Positions 5,920-7,656 of a stretch of DNA of 7,656 bases are shown here, piece after piece. Numbering within the stretch: position 1 is the stretch's first letter; the number at the start of each line of letters is the position of its first letter. The translations under genes and the position numbers were made by a program. The notes beneath the pieces were generated by a model. It was not told where the DNA came from, made no database searches, and saw nothing but the letters and a program-made list of their open reading frames with translations. This DNA comes from Candidatus Krumholzibacteriota bacterium (GTDB taxonomy: Bacteria; Krumholzibacteriota; Krumholzibacteriia; Krumholzibacteriales; Krumholzibacteriaceae). Location: NCBI GenBank assembly GCA_030613345.1, contig JAUWMD010000123.1:1-7656 (forward strand), in the 5' to 3' direction.

Positions 5920-7083
5920 TCAGGCCAGGTACATCTGCTCGTATTCTTCGAGTATCTTTTTCGAGATCACTATCCTCTGGATCTCACTCGTTCCCTCGTA
6001 GATCTCCAGGACCCTCGCGTCCCTGAAGAACCTCTCTATCTTGAATTCTTCGGTATACCCAACGCCGCCGTGGATCTGCAGGGCATCGTAGACCGCCTCG
6101 TTCGCTATCCGGCTGGCGAACAGTTTCGCCATCGACACCTCTTTTGAGCACGCCCTGCCGGCGTCGCGGAGCCTCGCCGCCCTGTACACGAGAAGGCGCG
6201 CCGCTTCGATGTTTGTCGCCATGTCGGCGATCTTCCAGCGGGTCGCCTGGAAATCGACGATCCTCTTGCCGAACTGCTGCCTCTCCCTGGCGAAGAGTAC
6301 CGCCTCATCGAGGGCGGTCTGGGCGATCCCCAGCGACTGTGCGGCTATTCCGATCCTTCCTCCATCGAGCGACCCGAGAGCGATCTGCATCCCCCGACCC
6401 TCTTTGCCTATCACGTTGGATGCAGGCACCCGGCAGTCCTCGAATACGAGCTCTACCGTCGTTGAGGCCTTCATCCCCATCTTGTGTTCGATCTTGCCGA
6501 TCGAAAAACCGGGGAAATCCGGCTCGACGGCGAAGGCGGTCAGGTGTCGGGTCCTCTTCTCCGGATCGGTACAGGCAATAACGATGATCACGCCCGCTTT
6601 ATCTCCCGTCGAAATCAATATCTTCGAGCCGTTGAGAACGTATTCGTTCCCATCACGCACGGCAGACATCCTGACCGCTGCGACATCGCTCCCCGCATTC
6701 GGTTCGGTCAGGGCGTAGACACCGATCGCCTCGCCCGAAGTCATCCGGGGGAGATACTTCTTCTTCAGGTCACCGCTTCCCCATCTGAATATGATGTGAT
6801 TGGTGAGTGAGTTGTGGACCGAGACGGCAATCGCGGTCGAGGGGCAGACCCTGCTTATCTCTTCGAGTGCCAGAACGAGGCAGAGATTGCCGAAGCCCAC
6901 TCCGCCGTACTCCTCGGGCATCGTCATCCCCATGAAGCCGAGCTCGGAAAGCTTACGGTAGATATCATCCTGGAACACCCCGTTCCTGTTGGACTCCTCG
7001 ACGACCGCCGCGATGTCCTTGCGGGCAAAATCACGCGCCGTCTTCTGTATCATCCGTTCTTCTTCAGTGAGCTCTATGCACAT
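5920..7083 (-). CDS. Acyl-CoA dehydrogenase (short-chain/butyryl-CoA type)
   Basis: This FAD flavoenzyme oxidises an acyl-CoA to the trans-2-enoyl-CoA and hands electrons to ETF. At 387 residues it has the usual length. The N-terminal helical domain is followed by signature 1, ALTEPNAGSD (124-133), in the middle beta domain. The C-terminal helical domain has REQQ-like RERQQFG (266-272), signature 2 QIHGGVGYTEE (336-346) and catalytic Glu 363 in IYEGTSEIQR. Glu at this place is typical of short- and medium-chain enzymes; isovaleryl- and long-chain enzymes place it elsewhere. Chain length cannot be set from sequence alone. Near FAD it reads KILISTG where relatives usually have W/F-ITN. ATG 7083 has AGGGG (7094-7090) 6 bases upstream. 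It is first in the operon with etfB, etfA and the membrane oxidoreductase, which supplies its electron route to quinone. Confidence 0.93.
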   Translation of the reverse strand: MCIELTEEERMIQKTARDFARKDIAAVVEESNRNGVFQDDIYRKLSELGFMGMTMPEEYGGVGFGNLCLVLALEEISRVCPSTAIAVSVHNSLTNHIIFRWGSGDLKKKYLPRMTSGEAIGVYALTEPNAGSDVAAVRMSAVRDGNEYVLNGSKILISTGDKAGVIIVIACTDPEKRTRHLTAFAVEPDFPGFSIGKIEHKMGMKASTTVELVFEDCRVPASNVIGKEGRGMQIALGSLDGGRIGIAAQSLGIAQTALDEAVLFARERQQFGKRIVDFQATRWKIADMATNIEAARLLVYRAARLRDAGRACSKEVSMAKLFASRIANEAVYDALQIHGGVGYTEEFKIERFFRDARVLEIYEGTSEIQRIVISKKILEEYEQMYLA

Positions 7084-7107
7084 GTTTTTCCCCTATAAAA
7101 TTGTCAG

Positions 7108-7137
7108 GTACGATTGCGGGCATACTTCCCCGCGTAC
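7108..7137 (-). other. Possible leader stem-loop upstream of the acyl-CoA dehydrogenase
   Basis: GCGGG (7116-7120) pairs with CCCGC (7129-7133), and outer GTAC (7108-7111) pairs with GTAC (7134-7137), leaving one side bulge. If transcription starts near 7141, this hairpin would occupy the 5' leader just before the ribosome site at 7094-7090. It matches no riboswitch class I know. Confidence 0.4.
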
Positions 7138-7147
7138 GGGAGGGTAG

Positions 7148-7177
7148 AAGATACTATAGCCGGTGTCCCGGTGTCAA
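7148..7177 (-). promoter_or_regulatory. Candidate promoter of the acyl-CoA dehydrogenase/etf operon
   Basis: On the minus strand a perfect TTGACA (7177-7172) is followed 18 bases later by TATCTT (7153-7148), a fair -10. A better-looking TATAGT (7158-7153) lies only 13 bases away, too short for ordinary sigma70 spacing. The expected start is near 7141, giving a leader of about 58 bases. The -35 is convincing and the -10 choice uncertain. Confidence 0.5.
7160..7175. repeat. Perfect 8-bp tandem repeat in the promoter
   Basis: CCGGTGTC occurs twice with no gap (7160-7167 and 7168-7175). It overlaps the -35 and spacer of the candidate minus-strand promoter. Close by is the palindrome TTCATGAA (7181-7188). 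Repeats placed like this often bind a regulator, but no specific factor can be named. Confidence 0.6.
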
Positions 7178-7244
7178 TCATTCATGAACCGGCCTCCGGC
7201 GGGCGGAATACCTTATAAATCCACGCACTCCGCGTATTTACGGG

Positions 7245-7273
7245 TTGCCATCGGAAGCTCGATGGCATATAAA
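7245..7273 (+). promoter_or_regulatory. Sigma70-type promoter of the YkgJ-like gene
   Basis: TTGCCA (7245-7250), a 17-base spacer and TATAAA (7268-7273) form a near-consensus promoter, 5 of 6 matches in each box with ideal spacing. Transcription would begin near 7280, about 25-30 bases before the gene. Confidence 0.72.
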
Positions 7274-7305
7274 TATCCCTCTGGAATCATACAACAGAAG
7301 GGGGC

Positions 7306-7656
7306 ATGCCCGTGTGGGGCCGTAACAGCAGGAAAAAGAAGAAACAGGCGAAAGAGCCCGCAATAAGCAAACTGACGGGAAAGAAGATCGACAACCAGTG
7401 CGACGACTGCATCCCTGCAAAGTGCTGCATGTACTTCTCCGTCGAGATCGACGAACCGGAGGACATGGGTGACTGGAACGACATGCTGTGGATCCTCGCC
7501 CATAGGGACGCTGAGATCTACATGGACGACGACCGCTGGTACGTCCTCGTCAATAATCCGTGCCGGGTCTACGATCCGGTCAAGAAATGCCGCATCTATA
7601 CGAGGCGCCCCAGGATATGCCTCGGGCATACGTGGGACGACTGCGAGTTCAGGGAC
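7306..7656 (+). CDS. YkgJ-type cysteine-cluster protein, N-terminal part
   Basis: The frame is open to the right edge, so only the first 117 residues are seen. A Lys-rich N-terminus (RKKKKQAK) precedes CDDCIPAKCC (32-41) and then a hydrophobic/acidic middle. CRVYD (86-90), CRIYTRRPRIC (95-105) and DDC (111-113) follow. This is the YkgJ family pattern, annotated as a putative zinc/iron-chelating domain: an N-terminal CC pair, then CxIYxxRPxxC. The biochemical role of the family is largely unknown. The first cluster has two extra residues compared with the common CxxCxxCC. The start is ambiguous. ATG 7306 is only 1 base after AAGGGGG (7298-7304), while in-frame GTG 7312 sits an ideal 7 bases from it and may be the true initiator. 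An in-frame stop at 7270 rules out a longer protein. It is divergent from the acyl-CoA dehydrogenase operon, with its own promoter. Confidence 0.82.
   Translation, partial: MPVWGRNSRKKKKQAKEPAISKLTGKKIDNQCDDCIPAKCCMYFSVEIDEPEDMGDWNDMLWILAHRDAEIYMDDDRWYVLVNNPCRVYDPVKKCRIYTRRPRICLGHTWDDCEFRD

Noticed and set aside
7213..7629. A minus-strand open frame across the right end
   Set aside because: It covers the + strand promoter and the YkgJ cysteine pattern and shows no domain; the + strand gene explains the sequence.

Overview
The window looks like a chromosomal segment of a moderately high-GC Gram-negative bacterium. A lipobox protein and a signal-peptide protein ending in a C-terminal Phe after alternating beta strands imply an outer membrane. 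The membrane Fe-S oxidoreductase implies a quinone-linked respiratory chain. Strong AAGGAGG-type ribosome sites precede several genes. The lineage cannot be fixed from sequence alone. A deltaproteobacterial or FCB-type candidate-phylum origin would fit, but that is a low-confidence inference.

Region 1 (2-2021, + strand) is a tightly packed envelope cluster. It holds the 3' end of a helical-repeat gene, a small lipoprotein gene overlapping it by 4 bases (ATGA), and, 2 bases later, an outer-membrane beta-barrel gene. The first two proteins share a TPR-like motif (G-x4-A-x6-A) in three copies. I recognise none of the three as a named family. G+C by hand count falls from about 70% in the first gene to about 46-47% in the tail of the lipoprotein gene, then rises to about 53-58% in the barrel gene.

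Region 2 (2022-2085) is the short convergent gap. It holds a hairpin followed by TTTT on the minus strand, the likely terminator of the minus-strand operon.

Region 3 (2086-7083, - strand) is a complete electron-transfer operon, in transcription order: acyl-CoA dehydrogenase, etfB, etfA, membrane-bound Fe-S oxidoreductase. Electrons removed from an acyl-CoA would pass from the dehydrogenase FAD to the EtfAB flavoprotein, then to the Fe-S/CCG domains and (probably haem b) membrane domain of the last protein, and on to quinone. This is the EtfAB:(mena)quinone oxidoreductase arrangement known from several anaerobic and beta-oxidising bacteria. It does the job done by ETF-QO in mitochondria and many proteobacteria. 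EtfB carries the DDD motif of AMP-binding, non-bifurcating ETFs with some unusual neighbouring residues.

Region 4 (7084-7305) is a divergent regulatory gap. It holds a candidate promoter for the acyl-CoA dehydrogenase operon with a perfect 8-bp tandem repeat beside its -35 box, a leader hairpin, and a clean sigma70-type promoter facing right.

Region 5 (7306-7656, + strand) is the 5' part of a YkgJ-type cysteine-cluster protein that runs off the window. No tRNA, rRNA, mobile element, CRISPR array or defence-type system was seen.
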